NCBI GenBank assembly: GCA_900764955.1
Contig: CAAFPY010000024.1
Span: 1-25,802, forward strand
DNA: 25,802 nt
Reading direction: 5' to 3'
DNA from: an uncultured Collinsella sp.
GTDB taxonomy: Bacteria > Actinomycetota > Coriobacteriia > Coriobacteriales > Coriobacteriaceae
Of this stretch, positions 18,931-25,802 are shown piece after piece (the first letter of the stretch is position 1; each line of letters starts with the position of its first letter). A program made the position numbers and the translations under genes. The notes below the pieces were generated by a model, which ran no database searches, was not told the origin of the DNA, and worked only from the letters and a program-made list of their open reading frames with translations.

Positions 18931-20043
18931 CTAGTCGCGGTATCTAAAGTACGCCGCGCAGCTACCTTCGGAGCTCACCATGCACGGGCCGACGGGATGT
19001 TCGGGCGTGCAAGCGCGGCCAAACAGAGGACAGTCGCTCGGCGTGATGGCTCCGCGCAGCACGTCGCCGCAGCGGCACCCGCGTGGCTCGACCGTCGCCT
19101 CAACGGGCACATCAAAGCGGGCGCCGGCATCAAAGCGCGCGAATTCGGGTCGGATGGAAAGACCCGAATTCACAATCGGTCCCAGCCCGCGCCACGTTGT
19201 GTCGCACGGCTCAAACACCTGCTCGACCAGCTGGCGCGCCACGGGGTTGCCGTCAGCGTTGACGCCACGGCGGTAGGCGTTGTCGATTGCGGGCCTGTGC
19301 TCGACAACCATCTGGACCAGCATGCAGATGCCCTGCAAGATATCGACCGGCTCAAACCCGGTGACTACGCCGGGGGTCTCGAACTCATCGACCAAAAACC
19401 TAAAGGGTGCCAGGCCCGTGATGGTAGCGACGTGACCCGGCAGGATAAAGCCGTCGATGGCGGTCTCGGGGTCGTTGGAGATCGCACGCAGAGCCGGCGG
19501 CGTGGTCTTGTGAGCACAGTAGACCGAGAAGTTCTGGAGCCCGCGCGCGTCGGCCTCCAGGATAGCGGCGGCAATGGTGGGCGTTGTGGTCTCAAAGCCG
19601 ACGCCCATAAAGATGACCGGGCGTTCGGGATTTTGCTCGGCAATGTCGAGTGCGTCGAGCGGAGAATAGACGATGCGGATGTCGCGCCCCGCCGCCTTTT
19701 GCGCGGCAAGCGAGGTGGACGATCCGGGCACGCGCATCATGTCGCCAAAGGTGGTGATGATGGCGCCGTCCATGTTGGAAAGCGCGATTGCGTGATCGAT
19801 GTCGCGGTTGGCGGTGACGCAAACGGGGCACCCCGGGCCGCTTAGCAGTTTGAGCCCCGTCGGCATAATGGAGCGAAAGCCATAGCGGCCAATGCTCACG
19901 GTATGCGTACCGCAGACTTCCATAAGGTTGATGCTGCGGTTGCCGACAAGCTCATGAATACGATCGATGAGCTCGCGGGCCAGCTTGGGGTCGCGAAATG
20001 CCGAAAAGTCGATACCGGAGCGAACCGGCTGCGCCGCCGCCAC
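18931..20043 (-). CDS. hypD: Hydrogenase maturation protein HypD
   Basis: HypD (370 residues) is the [4Fe-4S] scaffold on which, with HypC, the Fe(CN)2CO unit is assembled. The signature cysteines are present: C44 in MEVCGTHT and C72/C75 in GPGCPVCVT. FMGVGFETTTP and the C-terminal cluster-binding cysteines (GCRCGD, DCPLFGRAC, GPCMVSSEGSCAAY) are also seen. It starts at GTG 20043, overlapping the last base of the hypC stop (TAGTG), which points to translational coupling with hypC. Confidence 0.97.
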   Translation of the reverse strand: MAAAQPVRSGIDFSAFRDPKLARELIDRIHELVGNRSINLMEVCGTHTVSIGRYGFRSIMPTGLKLLSGPGCPVCVTANRDIDHAIALSNMDGAIITTFGDMMRVPGSSTSLAAQKAAGRDIRIVYSPLDALDIAEQNPERPVIFMGVGFETTTPTIAAAILEADARGLQNFSVYCAHKTTPPALRAISNDPETAIDGFILPGHVATITGLAPFRFLVDEFETPGVVTGFEPVDILQGICMLVQMVVEHRPAIDNAYRRGVNADGNPVARQLVEQVFEPCDTTWRGLGPIVNSGLSIRPEFARFDAGARFDVPVEATVEPRGCRCGDVLRGAITPSDCPLFGRACTPEHPVGPCMVSSEGSCAAYFRYRD

Positions 20044-20303
20044 TAGTATGCCTCGGCCGGGTTGGTGGCGAGTTGGTCTTCTTCGGCCAGCTCGGTCATG
20101 GTATTGACGAGCTCGAGTGTCTCTTGGGCTTCCTGCTCGTCGACAATCTGAATGCCAAAGCCGGCGTGCACGAGAATATAGTCGCCTACCTGTGCCGTCG
20201 GCACGAGGCGCAGCGAAACGGGGCGCTCGATGCCCATCATGTCGACGGTCGCCTTAAGGTCGTCGTCGCGTTTGACCACTTTACCGGGAACGGCAAGGCA
20301 CAT
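20043..20303 (-). CDS. hypC: Hydrogenase maturation chaperone HypC
   Basis: The 86-residue protein begins MCLAVPGKV, with the invariant Cys2 that binds the iron unit and the hydrogenase large-subunit precursor. The family core GDYILVHAGFGIQIVDEQEA follows, then an acidic tail. The ATG at 20303 has GGGGA upstream. It overlaps hypD by one base, the usual hypC-hypD arrangement. The chaperone shuttles the Fe(CN)2CO unit from HypD to the hydrogenase. Confidence 0.97.
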   Translation of the reverse strand: MCLAVPGKVVKRDDDLKATVDMMGIERPVSLRLVPTAQVGDYILVHAGFGIQIVDEQEAQETLELVNTMTELAEEDQLATNPAEAY

Positions 20304-20404
20304 AATGTTCCCCTTTTATACGTTTTGCGCTGGACAGGCGCCTAATTACCCATCAGTTGATGGTAGCGCTCGCGGGAGTCACGAGCAAACGCGTTACACC
20401 TGTG

Positions 20405-20451
20405 AGACGGCGGCGCGCAGGCTGGCAAAACAGCCTATCGCAACGCCGTCT
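20405..20451 (-). terminator. Nested hairpin over the end of hypF
   Basis: Outer arms 20405-20412 and 20444-20451 (AGACGGCG/CGCCGTCT) enclose inner arms 20419-20424 and 20431-20436 (AGGCTG/CAGCCT). The hairpin overlaps the hypF stop codon and lies in the 131-bp hypF-hypC gap. With no clear T-tract on the minus strand it may trim rather than end the transcript. Confidence 0.45.
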
Positions 20452-22888
20452 GCGCGAGGCGAGCGCGAGCGATGGCGGCCTGACCGTAGGCGATGCAGCC
20501 GTCGTTGGCGGGTACAGCGTGGGGGACCAAGACGGCAAGACCGGCGTCTTTGAGTTCGTGGGTAAGGAGCTGAAGCAAAAGCCGGTTCATGAACACACCG
20601 CCCGAGAGCGCGACGGTATCGATGCCTTCGCGCGCGCAGATTTCGCGTGCGATGTGGGTCGTAGCGTGCGTAATGGCGATGTGAAACCCGAGGGCGAGCC
20701 GGTCGGCCGGCGCGCCTGCCTCGATTCCATTCAGAAGAGCTTCGATGAGCGGTTGGGGGTCCAAGATGGGGGAGTCGTCGGCAGACGTGAATACGCCTGT
20801 GTGATTGTCGTCGAGACGAACGGTCTTACCGCCGAGCGCGCGCCAGGCGGCGGCTTCGAGTTCTATGGCGGGTTCGCCCTCGTAGGTTGCCTTGCCGCAG
20901 ATGCCCAGAATCGCTGCCGCGGCATCAAAGAGACGCCCCATGCTGCTGGTACGCGGGCTGTTGATGCCGCGCTCGATCATGGTGGCTGTCACGCTGCGTG
21001 TTTGCTCGTCGAGGGTGCCCAATAGCCCCGCGGCACCCGGATGCTCGAGCAGGCCGAGCTCGCTCAGCAGGGCAAAGGCATTGCGCCGGGCATCGCGCAC
21101 GGATGCGGCTCCGCCTGGCAGCGCCCAGGTGCGCAGGTGCGCGGCGCGTTCAAAATCGGCAAGGCCGGCGATAAGAAACTCACCGCCCCATATGGTGCCG
21201 TCGGTGCCGGCACCCGTACCATCGAAGGCAATACCGAGGACGCGCGCATCGGGCGCAAGCCGGCCAGCGACAATCGCCTCTGCCATTACGCTCGCGATGT
21301 GCGCATGATGATGTTGGATTTCGATTAGCGGCAGACTGTGCTCCCGTGCCCGCTCACGCGCCCACTGGCTCGATAGATAGTTGGGATGCATGTCGCATGC
21401 CAGGGCGGCAGGCGTCAGGTCAAAGAGGTTTTCTAGACGTGCGCGGGCGGCGCTCCAGGCATCGAAGGTCGCGCCGTTTTCGACATCGCCGATATGCTGC
21501 GACACAAAACAGGCCACATGGCCGTCGGCGTCCTCGCGCGTGAGCGCGATCGTGGCTTTTTGCTGCGGCCCGCAGGCGAGCACGCAGGGCGCAGTGCCGT
21601 CGAGCGCCGGCAGCGACAACGGTTGCGGCGCATATCCGCGTGCACGACGCACAGGCATGACGGTGCCGTCGACCACACGTACCACGGAGTCGTCGTAGCG
21701 TGAGAGAATCGCACGGTCGTTGCCAAGTAGCGCGTCGGCGATGCCGGCGGCAACAAGATGTTCCCATGCAAGTGCATCGTCGGTCTCGATAGGTTCCTCG
21801 CTCAGGTTTCCGCTGGTCATGACCAGCGCGTGCATGCCATGCGACGAGGCAGCTGCAAGCAGCAGATGCTGAAGCGGTGTATAGGGGAGCATGACGCCGA
21901 GCTCGGGTAGATCGTGCGCGACGGATGGCGCGAGCGTAAGGCCGTCGGGGGAATCTCCCTCGCCAACAACACGGCGGCGCAGCGGCACAATGGGGCGGAT
22001 GCTGCCGGCCAGCAAGTCGCGCTCGGCATCATCGACATGGCACAGGCGTTCAGTATCGGCAAGGCTGCGCACCATAACGGCAAGCGGCTTGTTGCTGCGG
22101 CGCTTGCGACGGCGCAGCTCGACCACCGCCTGCTCATTGGCGGCGTTGCAGGCCAGATGGAATCCGCCCAGCCCCTTGATGGCGACAATACCGCCGCTGG
22201 CCAGCAGCTCGACACAGCGGTCAATAATGGCATCGCTGGTTTCGCGCGTGCTGCCGACGGCCGGCATCGCCCCCAGACCCTCGAGCTCCATGTCGCCCGC
22301 CGCCTCGCGCCAGGTAATATGTGGCCCGCAGTCAAAGCAGGCATCGGGCTGCGCATGAAAGCGCCGGTCAAGCGGGTCGCCATACTCTGCGGCGCACTCG
22401 GGGCACATAGGAAAGCAATCCATCGACGTGGCCGCTCGGTCATAAGGCAGCGACCGGATGATGGTAAAGCGCGGCCCGCAGTTGGTGCAGTTGATAAAGG
22501 GGTAGTGATAGCGTCGGTCGGCGGGGTCGAACAGTTCGCGCAGGCAGTCGTCACAGGTGGCGATATCGGGGGAGATGAGCGTCGTGTGCACGGTCTGATC
22601 CTGCGACGCTACAATACGAAAGGCCTGCTCATCGTCGGCATCCCAAGCGTCGGGCTCCAGGTCCTCAACAGCGACATGCTCAACGCGGGCCGCGGCAGGC
22701 GCGTGCTCCGACAGCGCGGTGACAAATTCGTCGAGTGCCTCGACTGAAGCATGCGCCTCGATGTGCACGCCATCGCCCGCGTTGAGCACCCAGCCGCAAA
22801 TGCCATGCGCCATAGCCTCGCGATACACAAATGGCCGCATGCCAACGCCCTGCACAATGCCCGTCTCATGAATATGCACATGCCGCAT
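20435..22888 (-). CDS. hypF: Carbamoyltransferase HypF
   Basis: HypF (817 residues) uses carbamoyl phosphate and ATP to carbamoylate HypE, the first step of cyanide-ligand synthesis. Domains in order: acylphosphatase (about 1-90, GIVQGVGMRPF), two zinc fingers starting at C112/C115 (CDDC...CTNC and CPEC...CFDC), a YrdC-like domain (about 205-390, GIVAIKGLGGFHLACNA and KPLAVMVR), and a Kae1-like domain with the HHHAH metal motif at 526-530. The ATG at 22888 has GAGGGGA upstream. The frame extends further upstream only as an antisense shadow of nikR. It is followed by hypC and preceded by nikR, across a repeat. Confidence 0.96.
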   Translation of the reverse strand: MRHVHIHETGIVQGVGMRPFVYREAMAHGICGWVLNAGDGVHIEAHASVEALDEFVTALSEHAPAAARVEHVAVEDLEPDAWDADDEQAFRIVASQDQTVHTTLISPDIATCDDCLRELFDPADRRYHYPFINCTNCGPRFTIIRSLPYDRAATSMDCFPMCPECAAEYGDPLDRRFHAQPDACFDCGPHITWREAAGDMELEGLGAMPAVGSTRETSDAIIDRCVELLASGGIVAIKGLGGFHLACNAANEQAVVELRRRKRRSNKPLAVMVRSLADTERLCHVDDAERDLLAGSIRPIVPLRRRVVGEGDSPDGLTLAPSVAHDLPELGVMLPYTPLQHLLLAAASSHGMHALVMTSGNLSEEPIETDDALAWEHLVAAGIADALLGNDRAILSRYDDSVVRVVDGTVMPVRRARGYAPQPLSLPALDGTAPCVLACGPQQKATIALTREDADGHVACFVSQHIGDVENGATFDAWSAARARLENLFDLTPAALACDMHPNYLSSQWARERAREHSLPLIEIQHHHAHIASVMAEAIVAGRLAPDARVLGIAFDGTGAGTDGTIWGGEFLIAGLADFERAAHLRTWALPGGAASVRDARRNAFALLSELGLLEHPGAAGLLGTLDEQTRSVTATMIERGINSPRTSSMGRLFDAAAAILGICGKATYEGEPAIELEAAAWRALGGKTVRLDDNHTGVFTSADDSPILDPQPLIEALLNGIEAGAPADRLALGFHIAITHATTHIAREICAREGIDTVALSGGVFMNRLLLQLLTHELKDAGLAVLVPHAVPANDGCIAYGQAAIARARLAQTALR

Positions 22889-22910
22889 GTGGCTTCCCCT
22901 CGTCAAAACC

Positions 22911-22988
22911 GACCAAAAAGGGACAGGTTTATTTTGGTCGGTAAAACTTCTAAACCTGCCAAAACAAACCTGTCCCTTTATGGCAGGT
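22911..22988. repeat. Interlocking inverted repeats between nikR and hypF
   Basis: Arms 22915-22937 and 22959-22981 match over 21 of 23 positions (AAAGGGACAGGTTT core). Two shorter hairpins compete with it: 22911-22918 with 22932-22939 (GACCAAAA/TTTTGGTC) and 22954-22960 with 22982-22988 (ACCTGCC/GGCAGGT). Only one long or two short stems can form at a time. It lies in the 118-bp gap of the nickel operon. Confidence 0.8.
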
Positions 22989-23006
22989 GCGCTGTGGGAA
23001 ATCCCG

Positions 23007-23501
23007 CTACAGCCCCAGGCTCTGCTTGGTGGCGGCGCACGTGAGCTCGCCGTGCTTAACGCCGCGCAGCCCCAGCAACCGGTCGGCCAGCTCGTAGACA
23101 CGCTCGCCGCGACCCTTGAGCGCCAGAATCTCCAGGCAGTTGTGGTGGTCCAGATGCACGTGCATGGTCGAGACGATCTCGTCGGTGTAGTCGTGCTGCA
23201 CCTCGTCCAGACGGCGCGCCAGATCGCCGGTATGGTGGTCATAGATCATGGTGAGCGAACCGATGACCTGCTCGTCGGGCGTGCGCATCTGTTCCTTGGC
23301 GATCGAGGCGCGAATCAGATCGCGTACGGCCTCGGATCGGTTAGCCACGTCACCACGGCGCGCGATCTGCTCGTCAAAGCGGCGCAGCAGGTCGTCGGGC
23401 GCGGTGACCGAAAAGCGGACCAGCTCGGAGCTGGAGCCGCTGTAGCGGCAGCTCGCATCGTCGTCCGCACCGTGATCGTGCGCGTGCTCGTGCTCGGCCA
23501 C
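23007..23501 (-). CDS. nikR: Nickel-responsive transcriptional regulator NikR
   Basis: NikR is a nickel-sensing ribbon-helix-helix repressor; here it is 164 residues. After a His-rich N-terminus (EHEHAHDHG), which may bind extra metal, comes a ribbon-helix-helix domain (about 26-68) and then an ACT-like nickel domain. The high-affinity nickel ligands are present: H89 in IYDHHTGDL, and H114, H116 and C122 in MHVHLDHHNCLEI. These match H76, H87, H89 and C95 of the E. coli protein. The start is GTG at 23501, one base after the stop of the small upstream ORF, so they are probably coupled. It likely adjusts hyp expression, and possibly nickel uptake, to nickel supply. Confidence 0.95.
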   Translation of the reverse strand: MAEHEHAHDHGADDDASCRYSGSSSELVRFSVTAPDDLLRRFDEQIARRGDVANRSEAVRDLIRASIAKEQMRTPDEQVIGSLTMIYDHHTGDLARRLDEVQHDYTDEIVSTMHVHLDHHNCLEILALKGRGERVYELADRLLGLRGVKHGELTCAATKQSLGL

Positions 23502-23502
23502 G

Positions 23503-23751
23503 TTACACCAGTTTCACAGAGCCGACGGAGTTGTGATCTGCCTCGATGGCCTCCTCGTAGCCCTCGAGCGCATCGTGCGCCTCGTGCAGCGCAGACATGG
23601 CGGCCTCGAGCTTGGCGCCAATGCGCTCCATGTCAAAGTTCTCGGTCGCGTGCAGCAGCTGATGGCTCCACTCGTGAGCGAGCTCAATGGTGTCGTCGAC
23701 CTGCTTGACGCTCATGGCAAGCTGGCTCATGTTCATTCCGACGTCATGCAT
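23503..23751 (-). CDS. Small His/Met-containing helical protein upstream of nikR, unknown
   Basis: The 82-residue product is not a family I recognise. It is predicted to be largely helical and amphipathic, with seven histidines (e.g. EWSHQLLHATE, LHEAHDAL, ADH) and a Met-rich start (MHDVGMNMSQLAM). The ATG at 23751 has AGGAG eight bases upstream. It is the first gene of the nikR-hypF-hypC-hypD-hypE strand and abuts nikR by one base, so a role in nickel handling, in the place where HypA or HypB would be expected, is possible but unproven. There is no signal peptide or membrane segment. Confidence 0.75.
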   Translation of the reverse strand: MHDVGMNMSQLAMSVKQVDDTIELAHEWSHQLLHATENFDMERIGAKLEAAMSALHEAHDALEGYEEAIEADHNSVGSVKLV

Positions 23752-23828
23752 GGGGAGTCTCCTTTTGTACGGGGCGATATGGTGGTTCAGATTCTACTAC
23801 GCCCGCCTTGGGCGCCGCCGCATAAGAA

Positions 23829-23861
23829 AACGGGCGCGAGTCCGTCTGACCCGCGCCCGTT
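23829..23861 (-). terminator. Rho-independent terminator after trxA
   Basis: On the minus strand, 10-bp arms AACGGGCGCG (23852-23861 and 23829-23838) are followed by TTTTCTTATG. It separates the thioredoxin gene from the nikR-hyp operon. The rest of 23862-23972 has only a small GAGCGGT/ACCGCTC-like hairpin near 23928-23946 and no gene. Confidence 0.85.
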
Positions 23862-23972
23862 CACTGGGGGCTGTTTGTGTCTACCATACTATCCGTGGTC
23901 GCATGCCTTGCGTTTGGCACTCCGGTGAGCGGTGCGAAACCGCTCATGGACGGCAGACAAGTAACAAGCGTA

Positions 23973-24293
23973 TTACAGATGTTTCTCCAGCAGTGCCTGA
24001 AGTCTTGCCTTGGGCAAGGCGCCGACCGAGCGGTCGACCTCCTCGCCGTTCTTAAAGACGATCAGCGTGGGGATGCTCATGACGCCAAACTTCATGGCCA
24101 GGTCCTGGTTGTCGTCGACGTTGCACTTGGCCACAGCCAACTTGCCGGCCAGCTCGTCGGCAACCTCGTCTACGATGGGCGAGAGCGAGCGGCAGGGGCC
24201 GCACCACGGGGCCCAAAAATCAACCAGTACGGGCAGGCTATCGTTGACGACAGCGCCGAAGTTCTCGGGGGTAATCTGCTTAATGTCAGCCAT
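23973..24293 (-). CDS. trxA: Thioredoxin
   Basis: The 106-residue protein is a single classical thioredoxin domain with WCGPC at residues 30-34 (C31 and C34 redox pair), the FWAPWCGPC context, the IPTLIVF cis-proline loop and the conserved buried Asp (D25). It reduces disulfides using thioredoxin reductase. The ATG at 24293 has GGAGG upstream and gives the usual length; an open extension upstream to 24377 lacks support. A small hairpin (24312-24318 with 24322-24328) and a TATAAG box (24348-24353, minus strand) lie in its leader. It is separated by a terminator from the nickel operon. Confidence 0.95.
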   Translation of the reverse strand: MADIKQITPENFGAVVNDSLPVLVDFWAPWCGPCRSLSPIVDEVADELAGKLAVAKCNVDDNQDLAMKFGVMSIPTLIVFKNGEEVDRSVGALPKARLQALLEKHL

Positions 24294-24395
24294 GGTGACC
24301 TCCATAATACGACGCGGCTCGGCCGCGTAAAACTCAGTACGACCGTGCTTATACCCAGCGGCCCGCAAAGCAACCACTCGCGGGCGGCTCTTTTA

Positions 24396-24401
24396 TATAA
24401 T
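24396..24401 (+). promoter_or_regulatory. TATAAT -10 box
   Basis: A perfect TATAAT sits 28 bases before the start codon at 24430. No good -35 is seen at 16-18 bp. A GCCCGC/GCGGGC inverted pair (24361-24366 and 24380-24385) lies just before. Confidence 0.45.
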
Positions 24402-24429
24402 GGTGGGCACGCAAACGATTGGAGAGCGC

Positions 24430-25005
24430 ATGCCCACGTCACAAAGCCAGAAAAAAGAAGCCATCGCTCAGGCGACCGAGCAGGAGCTCGCGTCGCTTGC
24501 AGATCGCGGTGTGCGCATCGCGGGCAACGCGTGCTCGCCGATTGTGCTGGTCAAAGGCGATTTGGATGAAGCCGAGTGCTCGGGCGGCGAGCTGGCTGCC
24601 GGCGCGGATGGCGCCGCGTTGCGCAAGGCGCTCGGCGCTATCGGATATGCCCCCGAGGATTTTTGCGTGCTGGCAAGCGTCGCCGGCACGGGCGACGGAG
24701 CGGTCGCGGCGGGCAAGGCCCTGACGTGCGATCTGTTCCGCGAGGCGCTGGAGACCTTAGACCCCGAGGCGGTGCTGCTGCTGGACAACAGCGCGGCCGA
24801 TGTCATGCGCGAGACCTATGCCGATATGCTTGTGGCGATTGATGACTTTGACACTGCCATGCTCAAGCCCGGCCTGGTCGCCCATGTGCAGGGGCGCCGC
24901 GTGCTGGCGCTCGACGGTTTTGAGGCGGCGCTCACCGACAAGGCCGCCAAGCAGCGCATGTGGGCCTACATCAAGCAGCTGACCCCGGCGGCTGCACCGC
25001 TGTAG
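24430..25005 (+). CDS. Conserved-type hypothetical protein, faint uracil-DNA-glycosylase-like fold
   Basis: The 191-residue product is soluble and mostly alpha/beta. Segments such as SPIVLVKGDLDEAE, GADGAALRKALGAIGYAPEDF and PEAVLLLDNSAADVM are spaced like the GEAPG, G-x-G-x-x-L and PKVIVALG blocks of family 4/5 uracil-DNA glycosylases. The catalytic residues and iron-sulfur cysteines are not recognisable, so I would not assign enzyme activity. The ATG at 24430 has GGAG six bases upstream. The gene is divergent from thioredoxin and convergent with the kinase at 25024. Function unknown. Confidence 0.75.
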   Translation: MPTSQSQKKEAIAQATEQELASLADRGVRIAGNACSPIVLVKGDLDEAECSGGELAAGADGAALRKALGAIGYAPEDFCVLASVAGTGDGAVAAGKALTCDLFREALETLDPEAVLLLDNSAADVMRETYADMLVAIDDFDTAMLKPGLVAHVQGRRVLALDGFEAALTDKAAKQRMWAYIKQLTPAAAPL

Positions 25006-25023
25006 CGAGGCTGGCGGCAGCCC

Positions 25024-25802
25024 CTACATCACGGCGCGCAGCTCAAACCGGTCGCCGTTAATGCGGAACTGGCAGTTGCCGTTCATGCGCTCGACGGCAA
25101 GCTTAATGCTCTTGGTGCCAAAGCCGTGCCCAGTGTGCTGAGCCACGGGCATGCCGTCGACCATGTGCGGCGCACGGCCAAACGTGTTGGAAACCAGCAA
25201 TAGAAGCTGACCGTCTTCGTAGCGAAGGTCCAGGTCGACAAACCGCTTGCCTTCGGGGGCGGCGCTCGCCGCGGCGATGGCATTGTCCAGGGCGTTCGAT
25301 ACCACACTGAACAGATCGGCATCGCCCACGTGGACGGTTTCGGGCACGGCGGCTCGCAGGTCGGCGGTGATGCCGTGCGCGTTGATGTCCGCGGAAAGCG
25401 ACGAGAGCGCAATGTTGACCGTTTCGTTGGCGCAGTAGCGGCGCACAGCGGTGCGGTCGTTGGTCTCGCAGAGCGCGTCGATACGCTCGAGCGCCTCATC
25501 GGTGTGACCCTCTTCGATCAGGGCCGCAAGACCGCGCAGGTAGTGGCGCATGTCGTGACGGAGAACCGAGAGCTCGCGTCCGGACTGGCGCCAGGCTTCG
25601 AGCTCTTTGATGGCCGCGCTGTCGCGGGTCGCGAGCATCCAGCGCTCGCGCTCGGCGATTTCCTTTGCCTCGTATTCGCGAAGGTAGACGGCAAGAAACA
25701 TAAGGTAGAACGCGCAGAGGGCGAACGCCAAAAACTCAACGGTTACCACCGAGCCCGCGTGGAAGAGCGCGGGATAGACGGTGGCGGCGGAGTCGAAGGC
25801 GC
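25024..25802 (-). CDS. Sensor histidine kinase, GHKL/AgrC-type (partial, N-terminus off window)
   Basis: The frame remains open to the window edge, so the N-terminal sensor is missing. What is seen begins with hydrophobic membrane segments (FLAFALCAFYLMFLAVYL), then a linker helix. The H-box SVLRHDMRHYL carries the phosphorylatable His, and the GHKL ATPase has its N box SNALDNAIAAA and G box GHGFGTKSIK. The RHDMRHYL style and short dimerisation region match HPK10-type kinases, which often pair with LytTR response regulators in peptide or quorum signalling. The partner would lie beyond the window. Signal unknown. GTG at 25749 is a possible internal start, but coding continues upstream. Confidence 0.88.
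   Translation of the reverse strand, partial: AFDSAATVYPALFHAGSVVTVEFLAFALCAFYLMFLAVYLREYEAKEIAERERWMLATRDSAAIKELEAWRQSGRELSVLRHDMRHYLRGLAALIEEGHTDEALERIDALCETNDRTAVRRYCANETVNIALSSLSADINAHGITADLRAAVPETVHVGDADLFSVVSNALDNAIAAASAAPEGKRFVDLDLRYEDGQLLLLVSNTFGRAPHMVDGMPVAQHTGHGFGTKSIKLAVERMNGNCQFRINGDRFELRAVM

Noticed and set aside
22889..23242. 118-codon upstream extension of HypF.
   Set aside because: It is antisense-frame noise across the repeat and nikR; the acylphosphatase domain starts right at 22888.

Overview
The window looks like chromosome from a high-GC, Gram-positive gut anaerobe. I favour a Coriobacteriia member close to Collinsella. The basis is coding style, [NiFe]-hydrogenase maturation genes, a PTS phospho-beta-glucosidase set, wall- or membrane-anchored surface proteins, a superoxide-reductase-type oxygen defence, and abundant palindromic intergenic repeats. 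The taxonomic placement is inference. I saw no tRNA, rRNA, transposase, integrase or CRISPR array.

Layout. (1) 1-990: a small gene fusing an XRE-type DNA-binding domain to a complete desulfoferrodoxin, bordered by GAGCGT...ACGCTC palindromes. (2) 991-7996: a carbohydrate cluster with an RpiR-type regulator, a large GH106-like glycoside hydrolase, a divergent AraC regulator, a GH1 6-phospho-beta-glucosidase and a stand-alone glucose-type PTS EIIA protein. (3) 7997-10346: a small lipoprotein gene, then a repeat-dense stretch (a ~100-bp imperfect palindrome and three 62-bp tandem palindromic units), then a HAD phosphatase. (4) 10347-12493: a secreted, sortase-anchored C69 peptidase. Its signal peptide is broken by a run of nine G, giving a one-base frameshift that could be phase-variable. 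Two copies of a ~120-bp palindromic element flank it. (5) 12800-17666: a promoter, a cobalamin riboswitch with a candidate ribosome-binding-site-sequestering stem, and a 1506-residue membrane-anchored surface protein whose C-terminal part looks like an alpha/alpha toroid, the fold type of the transcobalamin/intrinsic-factor alpha domain. (6) 17848-23751, minus strand: hydrogenase maturation genes in the order small ORF, nikR, hypF, hypC, hypD, hypE. hypA and hypB are not in the window. (7) 23973-25802: thioredoxin, a coriobacterial-type protein with a faint uracil-DNA-glycosylase resemblance, and a sensor histidine kinase cut by the window edge.

How the parts work together. The sugar cluster probably releases and phosphorolytically channels plant or host glycosides, with AraC and RpiR regulators sensing substrate and phosphosugar. 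The hyp genes build the Fe(CN)2CO part of a [NiFe] centre, and NikR ties them to nickel supply. The riboswitch ties the giant surface protein to vitamin B12 status, so this protein is the best candidate for a little-described function here, namely B12 or corrinoid capture at the cell surface. The peptidase behind the poly-G tract is the second most interesting locus.
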